DNA of 64,000 nt from CAVOHU01 sp963817885 (GTDB lineage: Bacteria; Acidobacteriota; Vicinamibacteria; Vicinamibacterales; JAKQTR01), in assembly GCA_963817885.1 (NCBI GenBank), contig CAWFQE010000002.1, positions 868,001 to 932,000 of the forward strand. Reading direction: 5' to 3'. The first letter of the stretch is position 1, and every line of letters starts with the position of its first letter. This document shows, in pieces, positions 45,876-56,156 of the stretch. The translations under genes and the position numbers were made by a program. The notes under the pieces are model-generated. The model saw only the letters and a list, made by a program, of their open reading frames with translations, was not told the origin of the DNA and did not search any database.

Positions 45876-46023
45876 TCGATCCTCCATCGGGCGCGACCTG
45901 TCAGGTCCGGTGCCCGCGAGCGTGCCGACGCTGTCGCCACCGCATTGCCGGTCGCGGCTATGTTACCTGAATTTCGGGGCACCAGAGAGCGGTCACGGTC
46001 CGACGGTTCGTCCCCGGGTTGTC

Positions 46024-46065
46024 GGCTCGAGGCTCCAAGCCCTGAGCCTCCGCTCCAAGCCAAGG
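46024..46065. repeat. Period-7 repeat near BMC-H
   Basis: GGCTCGA, GGCTCCA, AGCCCTG, AGCCTCC, GCTCCAA, GCCAAGG in the 246-bp gap upstream of BMC-H; otherwise the gap holds no recognised promoter. Confidence 0.7.
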
Positions 46066-46121
46066 CATCTGCGCGCGCGGCCGGGCAACCGAAAGCCGGC
46101 GGCCGTTCGTGTCAGATCCGG

Positions 46122-46379
46122 TTACTTCGCCAGCCAGGCGTCGCGGCATTTCTCGGAGCAGAAGTGCTGGATGCCGCCCTTCCCTTTGAGCACGAGGGAC
46201 CGGGACGGCAGGACGAAGGTGCCGCAGACGGGGTCGCGCACCATGGTCTCACCCTTCTCGGGCTGACCACTTCCCGCCTGCGGCCGCGGCGCCGCGCCCT
46301 CGACGATACCCATGAACAGTCGCGAGATCGCACGACCGACCAGGAAGAGGAGCAACGCAAACAGCAGGAACCGGGTCAC
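46122..46379 (-). CDS. Membrane-anchored YHS/TRASH-type protein
   Basis: 85 residues with an N-terminal membrane helix (RFLLFALLLFLVGRAISRLF) and a metal-binding YHS/TRASH-like module: VRDPVCGTFVLP then FCSEKCRDAW. GTG start 22 nt after the TPR gene stop. Likely binds a metal ion at the cytoplasmic face or periplasm. Confidence 0.75.
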   Translation of the reverse strand: MTRFLLFALLLFLVGRAISRLFMGIVEGAAPRPQAGSGQPEKGETMVRDPVCGTFVLPSRSLVLKGKGGIQHFCSEKCRDAWLAK

Positions 46380-46401
46380 GATACGGCCTCGGCTGAATCG
46401 G

Positions 46402-47067
46402 TCAACCGCCGACCCGGCCCGGGTTCGGGCGGGGCGCTCCGGCCGGCCCGGTTCCCGGCGCGGGCACGGGCGATCCGCCAGGATGCGCCGCCTTCAGGTT
46501 CTCGAGCGCTCGGCGCGCCGACGCGCCTTCCGGGCTGTCCGGGGCGATCTTCAGCACTTGCTCCCAGCAGGCCATCGCCCCCTGGAGGTCCTGCTTGCCG
46601 AAGGCCTTGACGATGCCCTGGTTGAGCAGGGTCTTCAGGTGCTTCGGATCGATGCCAAGCGAGTAGTCGAACTGGTTCAGCGCCTGGTCGACCTGCCCCA
46701 TGTAGTAGTAGCTCACGGCCAGGTCGGTGCTGACGTTCACGTCCTTGGGCGACAGCTTCAGCGCCTGCTCGTACCACTTGATCGCGTCGGTGTAGCGCTC
46801 GCCGTCAAAATACATGTTCCCCAGTTCGATCCGCGAGGGAACGTTGGTGGTGTCGCGCTCGGCGATCGTCTGGAGGTTGCGCGCCTGGGTCTCGTCAATC
46901 GGCGGCCGAGTCGCCGGCGCGACGCCTCCGGCAGGCGCCGACTGCGTCGTTGGGGCCGCCACCAGCGCCGACCTCGGGCCGGTGCCTTGCTGGGTCCCGA
47001 GGACCCAGCCGACGATGAAGCCGAACAGCGCACCGGTCACACCGAAAACGATGGATTCTAGTTTCAT
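46402..47067 (-). CDS. Membrane-anchored TPR protein
   Basis: 221 residues. One N-terminal membrane segment (VFGVTGALFGFIVGWVLG), a Thr/Pro-rich linker and three to four TPR units (RIELGNMYFDGERYTDAIKWYEQAL; VSTDLAVSYYYMGQVDQALNQFDYSL; TLLNQGIVKAFGKQDLQGAMACWEQVL). Proline-rich C-terminus. Probable scaffold; it follows the hydrolase by 16 nt. Confidence 0.85.
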   Translation of the reverse strand: MKLESIVFGVTGALFGFIVGWVLGTQQGTGPRSALVAAPTTQSAPAGGVAPATRPPIDETQARNLQTIAERDTTNVPSRIELGNMYFDGERYTDAIKWYEQALKLSPKDVNVSTDLAVSYYYMGQVDQALNQFDYSLGIDPKHLKTLLNQGIVKAFGKQDLQGAMACWEQVLKIAPDSPEGASARRALENLKAAHPGGSPVPAPGTGPAGAPRPNPGRVGG

Positions 47068-47083
47068 AACTGTTCCGATTTGA

Positions 47084-47962
47084 TCATACCAACGTGCGAA
47101 CGAACCAGTCCACCAGTGCGCCAACCAGGTCGGGCTGGCGCGTGAGCATCACGGTTCCGTGCCCGGCCCCCGAGACGACGCGCAAATCCCGAACCCCTTC
47201 CCCGTAGCTCACCATCTGCCGGCCGGACCTCAGCGCGTATGGGTCGTCGTCGCTCACGATGATGAGGGCCGGTCTGTGGCCGAATTTCCGCATCGGCGGC
47301 TCGATTCGCAGGCCGCGGTATTCCAGGCTCGGCGAGAGGAGCGCCAGCGACTTGATGGCTGGAAGGTCGGAAGCGGCGATGGCCGCCACGTTGGCGCCAA
47401 TCGACGCACCGGCGATCCCGATCCGGCCTGCGGCGATGTCCGCGCGCGCCGACAGATACGTGTCGGCGGCCAGGACGTCGAGCGCAAGGTCGGCGAAGTC
47501 GCCGGAAGCTCCGCCCCCGGCGGGCTCCGGTTCGGTCCTCGGGGCGCCCCCGCGCCGGAAGTCGATGGCGAGCGCGGCGATGCCGGCATCCGCGAGCCTG
47601 GAGGCGGTCGCGCCCCAATCGAGGTGCGTGCGCGTCATCATCGGCAACAGGATGACCGCCGGCGCAGGCTTGCGATCGGGCATATACAGCACGCCGGACA
47701 CCTGCTGTCCATCGCTGGCGACGAAGCTGACTTTCGCCGGCTCGACCGCGCCGGAAACCGGCGCCGCAATCAGCCACCCGGCCGCAACGAGCGCGATCAG
47801 GGCGCCCGCTGGTCCACGCGCGCCGCCAGCCCTGGGCCGTGGCTGTGTGGAGTCGCCCCGAATAAGATCATCCCGTCGCCTCGCAGGCCACGACACGGCC
47901 TGCGCGACCGTGCACCGCCAGAGGCCGGAGCCGGGCCGGGACGTCTGTACGACGCGATTCAT
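47084..47962 (-). CDS. Alpha/beta hydrolase (dienelactone-type)
   Basis: 292 residues with a hydrophobic signal-like segment near residue 55-72 and the hydrolase fold: nucleophile elbow GIAGASIGANVA (Ser), IIVSDDDPYA and SGAGHGTVML (His). Start at ATG 47962 is accepted because it overlaps the pdxJ stop (ATGA), giving a long N-terminal extension before the membrane segment. It probably hydrolyses a small ester in the periplasm or membrane. Confidence 0.75.
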   Translation of the reverse strand: MNRVVQTSRPGSGLWRCTVAQAVSWPARRRDDLIRGDSTQPRPRAGGARGPAGALIALVAAGWLIAAPVSGAVEPAKVSFVASDGQQVSGVLYMPDRKPAPAVILLPMMTRTHLDWGATASRLADAGIAALAIDFRRGGAPRTEPEPAGGGASGDFADLALDVLAADTYLSARADIAAGRIGIAGASIGANVAAIAASDLPAIKSLALLSPSLEYRGLRIEPPMRKFGHRPALIIVSDDDPYALRSGRQMVSYGEGVRDLRVVSGAGHGTVMLTRQPDLVGALVDWFVRTLV

Positions 47963-48666
47963 CGCAGCAGCGCCACCATCTCGCGCACCGCCCGATCGAG
48001 GCCGACCAGCGCGGCGCGGGCGATGATGCTGTGCCCGATGTTCAACTCGACGATGTGATGGCTCTGCACGATCGGCATCACGTTGATGTAGTTGAGCCCA
48101 TGTCCGGCCAGGACCTCGAGGTCGGCGGTGTTCCCCCGGTCAGCGGCCAGCCGGATGCGCGACAGCTCCGCGGCCCTCCGGGCCTGCCCGGCGTCGGCGT
48201 AGGGCCCGGTATTGATCTCGATCGCATCGGCTCCCGCCTTCTGCGACGCTTCAACCTGCGGGGCATCGGGATCGATGAAGATGCTGACGCGGATGCCGGC
48301 CTGCCGAAGCGTGGACACGGCGGTTCTGACGGCCTCGAAGTGCTGCACCACGTTCAGCCCGCCCGTCGTCGTCACCTCTTCGGGCCGCTCGGGCACCAGG
48401 GTGACCTGGTCGGGCCGCACGCGCACGGCGGTATCGATCATCTCGGGGGTGGCGGCCATTTCGACATTGAGCTTGGTGCGGATCGTCTGGCGCAGCAGCT
48501 CCACGTCGCGATCCTTGATGTGGCGCCGGTCACCGCGCAGGTGCACGGTGATGCCCTCCGCGCCGGCAAGCTCCGCAATGAAGGCGGCAGCGACCGGCTC
48601 GGGCTCGGTCGCCCTGCGCGCTTCACGGAGGGTGGCGATGTGGTCAATGTTGACTGCAAGTCTCAT
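47959..48666 (-). CDS. pdxJ: Pyridoxine 5'-phosphate synthase
   Basis: 235 residues starting MRLAVNIDHIATLREARR; motifs ITVHLRGDRRHI, LNVEMAAT, QVTLVPERPEEVTTTGG and EINTGPYADA are those of PdxJ. Joins deoxyxylulose-5-phosphate to 3-amino-acetone phosphate in vitamin B6 synthesis. A part of the minus-strand run between the aldolase and the hydrolase. Confidence 0.96.
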   Translation of the reverse strand: MRLAVNIDHIATLREARRATEPEPVAAAFIAELAGAEGITVHLRGDRRHIKDRDVELLRQTIRTKLNVEMAATPEMIDTAVRVRPDQVTLVPERPEEVTTTGGLNVVQHFEAVRTAVSTLRQAGIRVSIFIDPDAPQVEASQKAGADAIEINTGPYADAGQARRAAELSRIRLAADRGNTADLEVLAGHGLNYINVMPIVQSHHIVELNIGHSIIARAALVGLDRAVREMVALLR

Positions 48667-48697
48667 GTGGTGGATCCAGCACTTCCTGATCGGTCCG

Positions 48698-50807
48698 TTA
48701 CCTCGGCGTCGCGTCCGGCAGTCCGCCGTCGACGGGGATGGTGGCGCCGGTGGTCGGCGACTGGCGCGTGGCGAAGTACATCACGGCGTTGGCGACATGG
48801 CGCGCGGTCACCCGCGCCTTCAGCAGGTTCCGGCCCCGGTAGTACTCCTCGAGACCAGCCTCGTCGAGGCCGCGCGCCTTCATGCGATCGGGGCCGACCT
48901 CGGCCCACAGGCCCGACCGCCACGCGCCGTGCGAGAAGACGGCGTCGGGCGACACCATGTTGACCCGTACGTCGATCCCGGCAAGCTCCAGGCTGGCGAT
49001 GCGCGCCAGCTGGTGCGAGGCCGCCTTGGTGGCGCTGTAGGCGCCGAATCCCGCTCCAGGGGCGAACACGTTCTTCGTGGACACCACCACGATGTCGCCG
49101 CCGGTCCCCTGGAGTGCGAAATGGCGCCCGGCCTCGGCCAGCAGCAGCAGGGTCCCCTCGATGTTCACCTGTTCGAGCCGCCTGAACCCTTCGAGGTCCA
49201 TCGCCGTGAGCGAGGCCACCTTGGCGATGCCGGCGTTGACGATGACCAGGTCGACGCCTCCCCACGCCAGGATCACCTCGCGAAACGCGGCGGCCACCGA
49301 TTCCGCGCTCGTCACGTCCATCGTCACGCCGATGACATGGCCTGGAAAGTCGGCGCCGAGCTCGGTGGTGAGCGTGTCGAGGCGATCGCCGGCCACGTCG
49401 GTGACGGCAACCTGCGCGCCCTGCTCGAGAAGCCTCTGGGCGATGCCCGCGCCGATCGCGCCGGCCGATCCCGAGATGAGCGCCGTGCGCCCCGAGAGCG
49501 GCCGGGCCGGTCCCGCCAGCTTGGCGTGCTGAAGCCCGCGGTACTCCATCAGGAACAGTTCGCGCTCGCCGAGCCCCTCGTAGGTGCCCATCTGCGCGAC
49601 CACATTCTTGACCCTGAGGGTCTGGGCCGTGATGTCGCGCGCGATGGCCGCATCATGCGCGTCGCTGCCGGCGCACAGGGCGCCGATGCCCGGCAGCAGC
49701 ACGACCCGCGGCAGCGGGTCGAACTGCGCGACGCCGGCCGGCAGGTCGGACCTGTAGCGGTCGAGATACGCCTGGTAGTGGCCGGCGTAGTCCTGCAGGG
49801 CCGCGCTCAACTGGCTTCTGAATGCCGCGGGGTCGGAGTAGTTCGGGGCCTCGACGAACAGCGGCAGGCTCTTGGTCCGGATCAGATGATCGGTCGTGAG
49901 CGCGGCCGTCACCAGCGCGTCTCTGGCCCCGTCGCTCGCCAGGATGCTCACGCACCTCTTCATTCACGAGCGGCATCACCACGACACGGTCCCACGGCAG
50001 GTCGGGATCGCCCGTCGGGCGAGCGAGCTGACCGCGCACGATCGGGCCGACCTGCGCCAGGCGATCGCGGGAAGCCGCCAGGTCGGCGCGCGACACGACC
50101 ACGGATCGCCCGCGCTTCGCACGCGACGCGGCGTAGTTCTCGGCGAGCGTCACCATGGCGATGGTCGTCTCGTAAGCGGCCCGCGCGGTGTCGCCCCAGG
50201 TGATCAGGCCGTGCCGCATCAGCACCAGGCCCCGGGCGCGGGGAAACGCCTCGACGGCGGTGGCCGCGGCGCGGGCCAGCTTGAACCCCGGCTCGATGTA
50301 CTCGAGGACGATAGCCTCGTCCCCCAGCGCCTGGCGCAGGTGGCCGGCGCCGCCGGACTGATTGCCGAGCGCCAGGATGGCGTCGGCGTGCGTGTGGTCG
50401 ACGAAGCGGGCCGGCAGGAACGCGTGAACCAGCGTCTCGATCGACGGCGTCGGGCTGCGGTGATTGAACAGGTGCGTCCTGATCTCGTTCACCATCGCCT
50501 CGTCGTCGAGTGCCTCGAGCACGCGAAGGCGCCTGAGGTACGCGAGGTCCAGCGGAGGAAACGCCTCCGGCTCGATGGCTGCGAGGTCGGCGCCGGAGGC
50601 CTTGACGAAGATCGCGGGCACCGTTTCGCCGAGCGCGGTGCGCCAGGTTCCCTTGACGGAGGTATTGCCGCCGCCATGCAGGACGAGCGACGGCTCGGCG
50701 CCCAGGAGCCGGCTCGAGTAGGCGCGCATGGCGAGCGTGTCGCCCCACGACCGGGCGTAGCGCGCCACCATCTCCGCGGCTTGAATGTCCGACCAGCAAC
50801 TGTTCAT
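48698..50807 (-). CDS. Class II aldolase/short-chain dehydrogenase fusion (frameshifted)
   Basis: About 700 residues across one frameshift near 49950. Part 1: class II (zinc) aldolase of the rhamnulose/fuculose-1-phosphate type with LHGGGNTSVKG and the metal-binding HTHADAILALGNQSGG and MRHGLITWG. Part 2: SDR with GSAGAIGAGIAQ and YSATKAA. This matches known bifunctional rhamnulose-1-phosphate aldolase/lactaldehyde dehydrogenase proteins. Converts a deoxyketose phosphate to DHAP and lactaldehyde, then reacts on the aldehyde. It points to deoxysugar catabolism next to the microcompartment genes. Confidence 0.88.
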
Positions 50808-50843
50808 GGCGCCATTCGCGTCAATCGAGGGCCCATCCCGGGG

Positions 50844-51743
50844 CTACCGGCGCTTCCGCTTCCGCCGCCCTTCGCTCCGGAGCGTGCGGAACAGGTCGTA
50901 GGCGTCCTTCGGGCGCATCAGTTCGTGCACGACCTTGCTGACGGCCTGGATCATCGCGATCGGCGCGTCGGACTGGAAGATGTTCCGCCCCATGTCCACG
51001 CCCGCCGCGCCCTGCGCCACGGCGTTGTAGGCCATCGTCAGCGCGTCGAGCTCGGGCAGTTTCTTGCCGCCGGCCATGACAATGGGAACGGGACACCCGG
51101 AGGTGACGGATTCGAAGCCCTCGGGACAGTAATAGGTCTTCACAATCTGCGCGCCCAGCTCAGCGCAGATGCGGGTGGCGAGGCCGAGGTACCGGGCGTC
51201 GCGGACGAGATCCTTGCCCACCGCCGTCACGCCCACCGTTGGAATGCCCGCGCGCAGGCCCATGTCCACCAGCCGCGTCATGTTGGTGACCGTCTGCGTT
51301 TCGAATTCCCCGCCGATGTGCACCTGGACGGCCATCGCCGACACGTTGAGCCGGACGCAGTCGTCGATGTCCATCGCCAGGTGCTCGTTCGACAGCTCCT
51401 TGAGGGTGCTGGGGCCGCCGCTGGCGCGGATGACGACGCCCTGGCCGAAGGTCGACGGCACGATCGACCTGAGGATGCCGCGGGTGAGCATCAGCGCGTC
51501 GGCATACGGCAGCAGCGGCACGATCGTGATGTCCGGGCGCTCGAGGCCGGAGGTCGGCCCGAGGAAGTAGCCGTGGTCGATGGCGAGCATCACGGTCCGG
51601 CCCGTCGACGGCCTGAAGATGCGCGACATGCGGTTTCGCATGCCCCAGTCGAGCTGGTGCGCGCCCTTCAGGAAGAAGCCCTCGTGCTCCTGCGGAACGT
51701 CGACGTAGAAGTTCTTGGTGTCCCTGGTGTCAACCTCAGCCAT
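50844..51743 (-). CDS. LsrF-type class I aldolase/thiolase-like
   Basis: 299 residues with the FbaB/LsrF pattern: TVMLAIDHGYFLGPTSGL, VIRASGGPS, IKTYYCPE-like VKTYYCPEGFE (Schiff base lysine region) and VPIVMAGGKKL. LsrF works on autoinducer-2 derived phosphate; relatives act as class I aldolases. It overlaps glmM by 8 nt and lies 36 nt before the class II aldolase, so the two are probably co-transcribed. Confidence 0.85.
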   Translation of the reverse strand: MAEVDTRDTKNFYVDVPQEHEGFFLKGAHQLDWGMRNRMSRIFRPSTGRTVMLAIDHGYFLGPTSGLERPDITIVPLLPYADALMLTRGILRSIVPSTFGQGVVIRASGGPSTLKELSNEHLAMDIDDCVRLNVSAMAVQVHIGGEFETQTVTNMTRLVDMGLRAGIPTVGVTAVGKDLVRDARYLGLATRICAELGAQIVKTYYCPEGFESVTSGCPVPIVMAGGKKLPELDALTMAYNAVAQGAAGVDMGRNIFQSDAPIAMIQAVSKVVHELMRPKDAYDLFRTLRSEGRRKRKRR

Positions 51744-53095
51744 CTTTCACCTGCAGTCCGATGTGCGCGCGAACGACGACGGCGATTTCCTCGGCCCAGG
51801 CCTGGATCTCGTGCTGGTGCTCGCCCTCCAGCATGATGCGCAACAGCGGCTCGGTTCCCGAGTAGCGCACCAGCAGCCGGCCGCGATTCCCGATCCGTTT
51901 CTCCACTGCCTCCATCGCCGCCGTCACTTCCGGCAGCGTCTTCACGTCCCTCTTCTCGCGGACCCGCACGTTCAGCAGCGTCTGGGGGAACGCCTTCAGG
52001 CCGCCGGCCAGCTGCCCGAGCGACTGCCCCGTTTCGGCCATCACGCGAAGCACGTTGAGCGCGGTGACCAGGCCGTCGCCCGTGAAGAGGGACTCGGCGA
52101 AAATCACGTGTCCCGACTGTTCCCCGCCCAGTGACAGGTCGCGACGCTGCATCTCTTCCATCACGTACTTGTCGCCGACCGGGCACCGGACCAGGCCGAT
52201 CCCGATGTCGCGCAAGGCGATCTCGAGGCCGATATTGCTCATCACGGTCGCAACAATCGACCCGCCGGCCAGGCGTCCGCTGGCGTGCATGTGCCGCGCG
52301 CACAGGTACATGACCGCGTCACCGTCCACGACGTGGCCGTGCTCGTTGACGAAGATGGCCCGATCGCCGTCACCATCGAAGGCCACGCCGAGGGCGCACC
52401 CGGCCTCGACGACCAGCCTCGACAGCTGCGCCGGCGCGGTCGATCCGCAGCCGAGGTTGATGTTGCGCCCGTCCGGACTGCAGCCGATCGCGGTCACCTC
52501 GAATCCCAGCTCGCGCAGCAGCCGCGGCGCAAGGCCGCTGGTGGCACCGTTTCCACCGTCTACGGCGATCCGGCGTGCATGCGCGGGCAGCTTGCTGCCA
52601 AGGGCCTTGGCGGCGTGAGCGAGATATTCACCGGACAGGTCGACAGCGTCCAGGGCCGGCGCTTCGCCGCGCAGGCTGGTGCCACGACGGGTCGGCCACG
52701 ATCGCTTCGACCGCGGCTTCGAACGTCTCGGAGAGCTTCTCGCCCGCCCCCGAGAACACCTTGATGCCGTTGTCCTCGAACGGATTGTGCGAGGCGGAGA
52801 TCACCAGGCCGGCCGCGAATCCTCCGGAGCGCGTCAGGAAGGCCACGGCCGGCGTCGAGATCACGCCGGCGCTGGTCACCTCGGCGCCTGCCGCGGCGGC
52901 GCCTGCCGCCAGCTCACGCTCGATCCACGAGCCGGACTCGCGGGTGTCGCGGCCGATGAGAAGGCGCGGGCGATCGACGCGTCCCGCCATGGCGCGCACC
53001 AGCGCGCCGCCAAGCCTGCGGACGGTCCCCGGGTCCAGCGGCGGCTCGCCGGCACGGCCACGCACGCCATCGGTTCCAAACAGTCGTTGACTCAT
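51736..53095 (-). CDS. glmM: Phosphoglucosamine mutase (frameshifted)
   Basis: About 453 residues after one frameshift near 52680. Start MSQRLFGTDGVRG; catalytic serine motif ISASHNPFEDNGIK; metal-binding AFDGDGDRA; phosphate site RYSGTEPLLR. The frame change lies in the stretch between HQPA and GEAPALDAVDLSGEYLA (minus strand), a clear single-base indel. Converts glucosamine-6-phosphate to glucosamine-1-phosphate for the cell wall. Last of the folP-cdaA-cdaR-glmM set. Confidence 0.96.
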
Positions 53096-53160
53096 CTCTT
53101 CGGTACTCGCTCCACGGGCGTCGGGCTCGAGAACGCGGCCGGGGCTCCTGCGCCCCGCGC

Positions 53161-54069
53161 CTACTTGAGCCTCACCTGGACCTGGGCCGGAGTGATCTGG
53201 ACGACGACGAACAGCTTCGACCCGGCGACGTGGACGGGAAGATTGTAGCGGCCAGGTCCCAGACCGTTGACGTCCACCGAGGTCTCGAGGCTGTCGAGAT
53301 CGAGGACCTTCAGACCGGCCTCCGGGCCGCGAACCGTGATGGCGACCTCGGCCGGCGCCGCCTGGAACGACAGCTTCGGCCCAAGGTTCCTCGCCCGCAC
53401 GGGCACGCGCTCGAACTTCCGCTCGGCCGGCACCGGGGCGATCTCGACCGTGATCCGCGCCGGGCGGGGTTGCTGAATCCTCAGCGCGTTGTTCGGCAAT
53501 CCGATCGTCACCGTTTCGCGAACGGTGTCGGTGACGCCCTGGATCGACACGGGCTCGGTCATCGCCTGCAGCGGCCCTCGCAGCGCGCTCTGCGGCCCGG
53601 TCACCTCGATCTCCGGCGGGTCCACCACGACGCGCTCGACGACGTAGCCAGGCGCCGGATCGCCGTCGACCGAGGGCGCCACCGGAATCATCCGCGACAC
53701 CGACTGCTCGAAGACCAGGGTCGTGGTCGCCGGAGAGACATGCGTGACTTCGACGCCGAACGGCGCACGTACCTGATCGCTCGACAGCGGGAAGATCTTC
53801 CGCCCCGGCTTGGCGGTTGCCAGATCCAGGACGGTCACCACGTCGCCGGGCGCCAGGCGCCCCAGCGTGCTGGACGCGCCCCGGACCCGCACGTCCACGG
53901 CGGAAGGCGTGTCGCCGACCAGCTCCAGGCCGTCCGGAATGTTCTGCAGTTCGAGCGGCGCGCGGATCCGCCGTTCGACCACCTGCTCGCCCGCCACGGC
54001 AAACCACAGCAGGACGGCGATGATGACCGCCAGCAGCTTCAGCCCGACGTGGCGCAATGGGTTGTACAT
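53161..54069 (-). CDS. cdaR: YbbR-domain protein CdaR
   Basis: 302 residues: an N-terminal membrane helix (LLAVIIAVLLWFAVAG), then three or four YbbR repeats (e.g. LELVGDTPSAVDVRVRGASS and IEVTGPQSALRGPLQAM). CdaR is the extracytoplasmic regulator of the diadenylate cyclase CdaA, which is encoded 2 nt upstream. Confidence 0.92.
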   Translation of the reverse strand: MYNPLRHVGLKLLAVIIAVLLWFAVAGEQVVERRIRAPLELQNIPDGLELVGDTPSAVDVRVRGASSTLGRLAPGDVVTVLDLATAKPGRKIFPLSSDQVRAPFGVEVTHVSPATTTLVFEQSVSRMIPVAPSVDGDPAPGYVVERVVVDPPEIEVTGPQSALRGPLQAMTEPVSIQGVTDTVRETVTIGLPNNALRIQQPRPARITVEIAPVPAERKFERVPVRARNLGPKLSFQAAPAEVAITVRGPEAGLKVLDLDSLETSVDVNGLGPGRYNLPVHVAGSKLFVVVQITPAQVQVRLK

Positions 54070-54071
54070 CG

Positions 54072-54887
54072 CTAGTCAAACGTCTGGCTGGCGGTGCGGC
54101 GTTCGGCGGGCTTGCGCTTCTGCAGCGCCAGCCCCTGCAGGCGCGCCCGCAGCAGGTCCACGGTCAGCCCGCGATCGATCTTGCCGTCCTGGGCGACCGA
54201 AATGCGGCCGGTCTCCTCCGACACGACGATGGCGACCGAGTCGCTCTCCTCGGTCAGGCCGATGGCCGCGCGGTGGCGGGTGCCGAGATCCTTGCTCACC
54301 GTCGGATTCACCGTGAGCGGCAGAAAGCAGGCCGCAGCGGCGATCCGATCACCCTGGATGATTACCGCGCCGTCGTGCAGCGGCGATTTCGTCTGGAAGA
54401 TGCTCAGCAGCAGGTCATACGTGACCACGGCGTCGAGCGGGATGCCGCCCTCGATGTAGTTGCGCAGGCCGATGTCGCGCTCGATGGCGATGATGGCGCC
54501 CGTGCGCTGGCTGGCCAGCATGGCCGCGGCCACCACGAGGTCTTCGACCAGCTCGTCGGCGGCTTCCGCACGCGTGAAGTACTTGAACATCCGCGCCCGC
54601 CCGAGATGCGCCAGCGTGCGCCGGATCTCGGACTGGAACAGCACGATCGCCGCGAACACGACGTAGCCGAAGATGTTGCGGATGAGCCAGTTCACCGTGT
54701 CCAGCCGCCACCATCGCGACAGGTAGAACACCGCGACGATGAGGCCGACGCCAATGCCCATCTGCACGGCCCTCGTGCCGCGCATGAGCTTCAACACCTC
54801 GTAGATCGCGACCGCCGCGATCACGATGTCGAGGAAATCGTTCCACGCAATCGGCGGCCGCTGGAAAGTGTTGACGAACCAGTTCAT
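54072..54887 (-). CDS. cdaA: Diadenylate cyclase CdaA
   Basis: 271 residues. Three N-terminal membrane helices (to ~residue 85), then the DAC catalytic domain: DGA (172-174) and RHR (204-206). Makes c-di-AMP from two ATP at the inner membrane. The start ATG 54887 (MNWFVNTFQRPP) was chosen to restore the normal first helix. Confidence 0.94.
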   Translation of the reverse strand: MNWFVNTFQRPPIAWNDFLDIVIAAVAIYEVLKLMRGTRAVQMGIGVGLIVAVFYLSRWWRLDTVNWLIRNIFGYVVFAAIVLFQSEIRRTLAHLGRARMFKYFTRAEAADELVEDLVVAAAMLASQRTGAIIAIERDIGLRNYIEGGIPLDAVVTYDLLLSIFQTKSPLHDGAVIIQGDRIAAAACFLPLTVNPTVSKDLGTRHRAAIGLTEESDSVAIVVSEETGRISVAQDGKIDRGLTVDLLRARLQGLALQKRKPAERRTASQTFD

Positions 54888-54949
54888 GAGGACTCGATCT
54901 GCCGCTTCCGTGTACGGTCGGGAACGTCTGCTCCGCCCGGGCGGGCCCC

Positions 54950-55820
54950 TCAGGCCTTCGCGTGCTTCCTGATCGCGTCCGCGACGCGCGCCACCTCGAC
55001 CATCGGCCTGACGGCGTGGACGCGGACGATGTGCGCGCCGAGCAGGATCGCGGCGGCAACCGCCGAGGCGGTGCCCCAGTCGCGATCCGATGGCCGCGCA
55101 GTCCCCGGCGCGTTTCCGAGAAACGACTTGCGGGACGGGCCCACCAGCACCGGGCATCCAAGCTCGGCCAGAAGCGGCAGCGCCGCCAGCGCTTCATAGC
55201 TCTGGCTCGCGGCCTTGGCGAACCCCAGCCCCGGATCGAGGATCACCCGTGCCTTGTCCACCCCCGCACGCCGGGCCATCGACAGCGACGCGCCCAGCTC
55301 GTCGACCACCTCGGCGGCGACATCGTGGTACACCGCCTCGCGGTACCATCTCGCGGGAGCGGCCGCGGGTGTGCATCAGCACCAGGGCCGCCCCGGTCCG
55401 GGCAGCCACCTCCCCAAGTGTCGGATCATACCTTAGACCGCTGATATCGTTGATGATCGCGGCGCCGGCGGCAACCGCCGCCGCGGCCACCTGCGCCTTG
55501 TAGGTATCGACCGAAATCGGGACCTTGACCACGGGCCGGAGCGCCTCGAGAACCGGCAGCACGCGCGCCAGCTCTTCATCGACCGACACCGCGCTGGCGC
55601 CCGGACGCGTCGATTCGCCCCCGATATCCAGGATGTCCGCCCCCTCCGCTTCCAGCGCGGCCGCCAGCCGAATGGCGTCGTCCACGCCTCGCGGCCCTGC
55701 TTCGGCAAACGAATCCGGCGTCACGTTCACGATGCCCATGACGAGCGTGCGCCTGCCGAGGTCGAGCACGTGCCCGGACTTCAACGGCATCCGGAATATC
55801 GCGCGTGGTGCAATCGTCAT
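54950..55820 (-). CDS. folP: Dihydropteroate synthase (frameshifted)
   Basis: About 289 residues across one frameshift near 55350 (ATGGTACCGC; one base too many). First part: MGIVNVTPDSF, DILDIGGESTRPGA, INDISG; second part: VYHDVAAEV, ILDPGLGFAK, GPSRKSFLG. Joins p-aminobenzoate to hydroxymethyl dihydropterin pyrophosphate. Its position before cdaA-cdaR-glmM is conserved in many bacteria. Confidence 0.94.
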
Positions 55821-56156
55821 CGTTCGCTCACGTCGTCCGGGCGACCCGCCGACTGGCGCCGCAGTCCTGCGCGCGGCGGGCGGCCGGCGGCGATGTCGTG
55901 GCCCCGCCTGCAGGGAAATGAAGGTCAGACCCTGGCGAAGACCAGGACCGCGCGGACCATCTGAGCGTATTGGACTCCGACGAGGCGATCAAGTGAGAGC
56001 TTGTCATCGCGTCGCGGGCGCTTCTACACTACGACGGCCGTGCACGAGATCCGGACTCGCCGAACCAGGCTGACCATCGAACCGGATGAGTTGCCCGTCC
56101 GGGGCGCTCGAGGGTGCCGCGTGGGATCTTCCTGCGGCCGGCCGTAAGAGGACCGT
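55821..56156. other. 336-bp divergent intergenic region
   Basis: Between folP (minus) and the glycosyltransferase (plus), therefore containing promoters for both directions. No convincing -35/-10 pair or operator was recognised. Confidence 0.5.

Noticed and set aside
48212..51836. Large plus-strand frames opposite pdxJ, the aldolase and the LsrF-type gene
   Set aside because: They are antisense shadows of recognised genes in GC-rich sequence.
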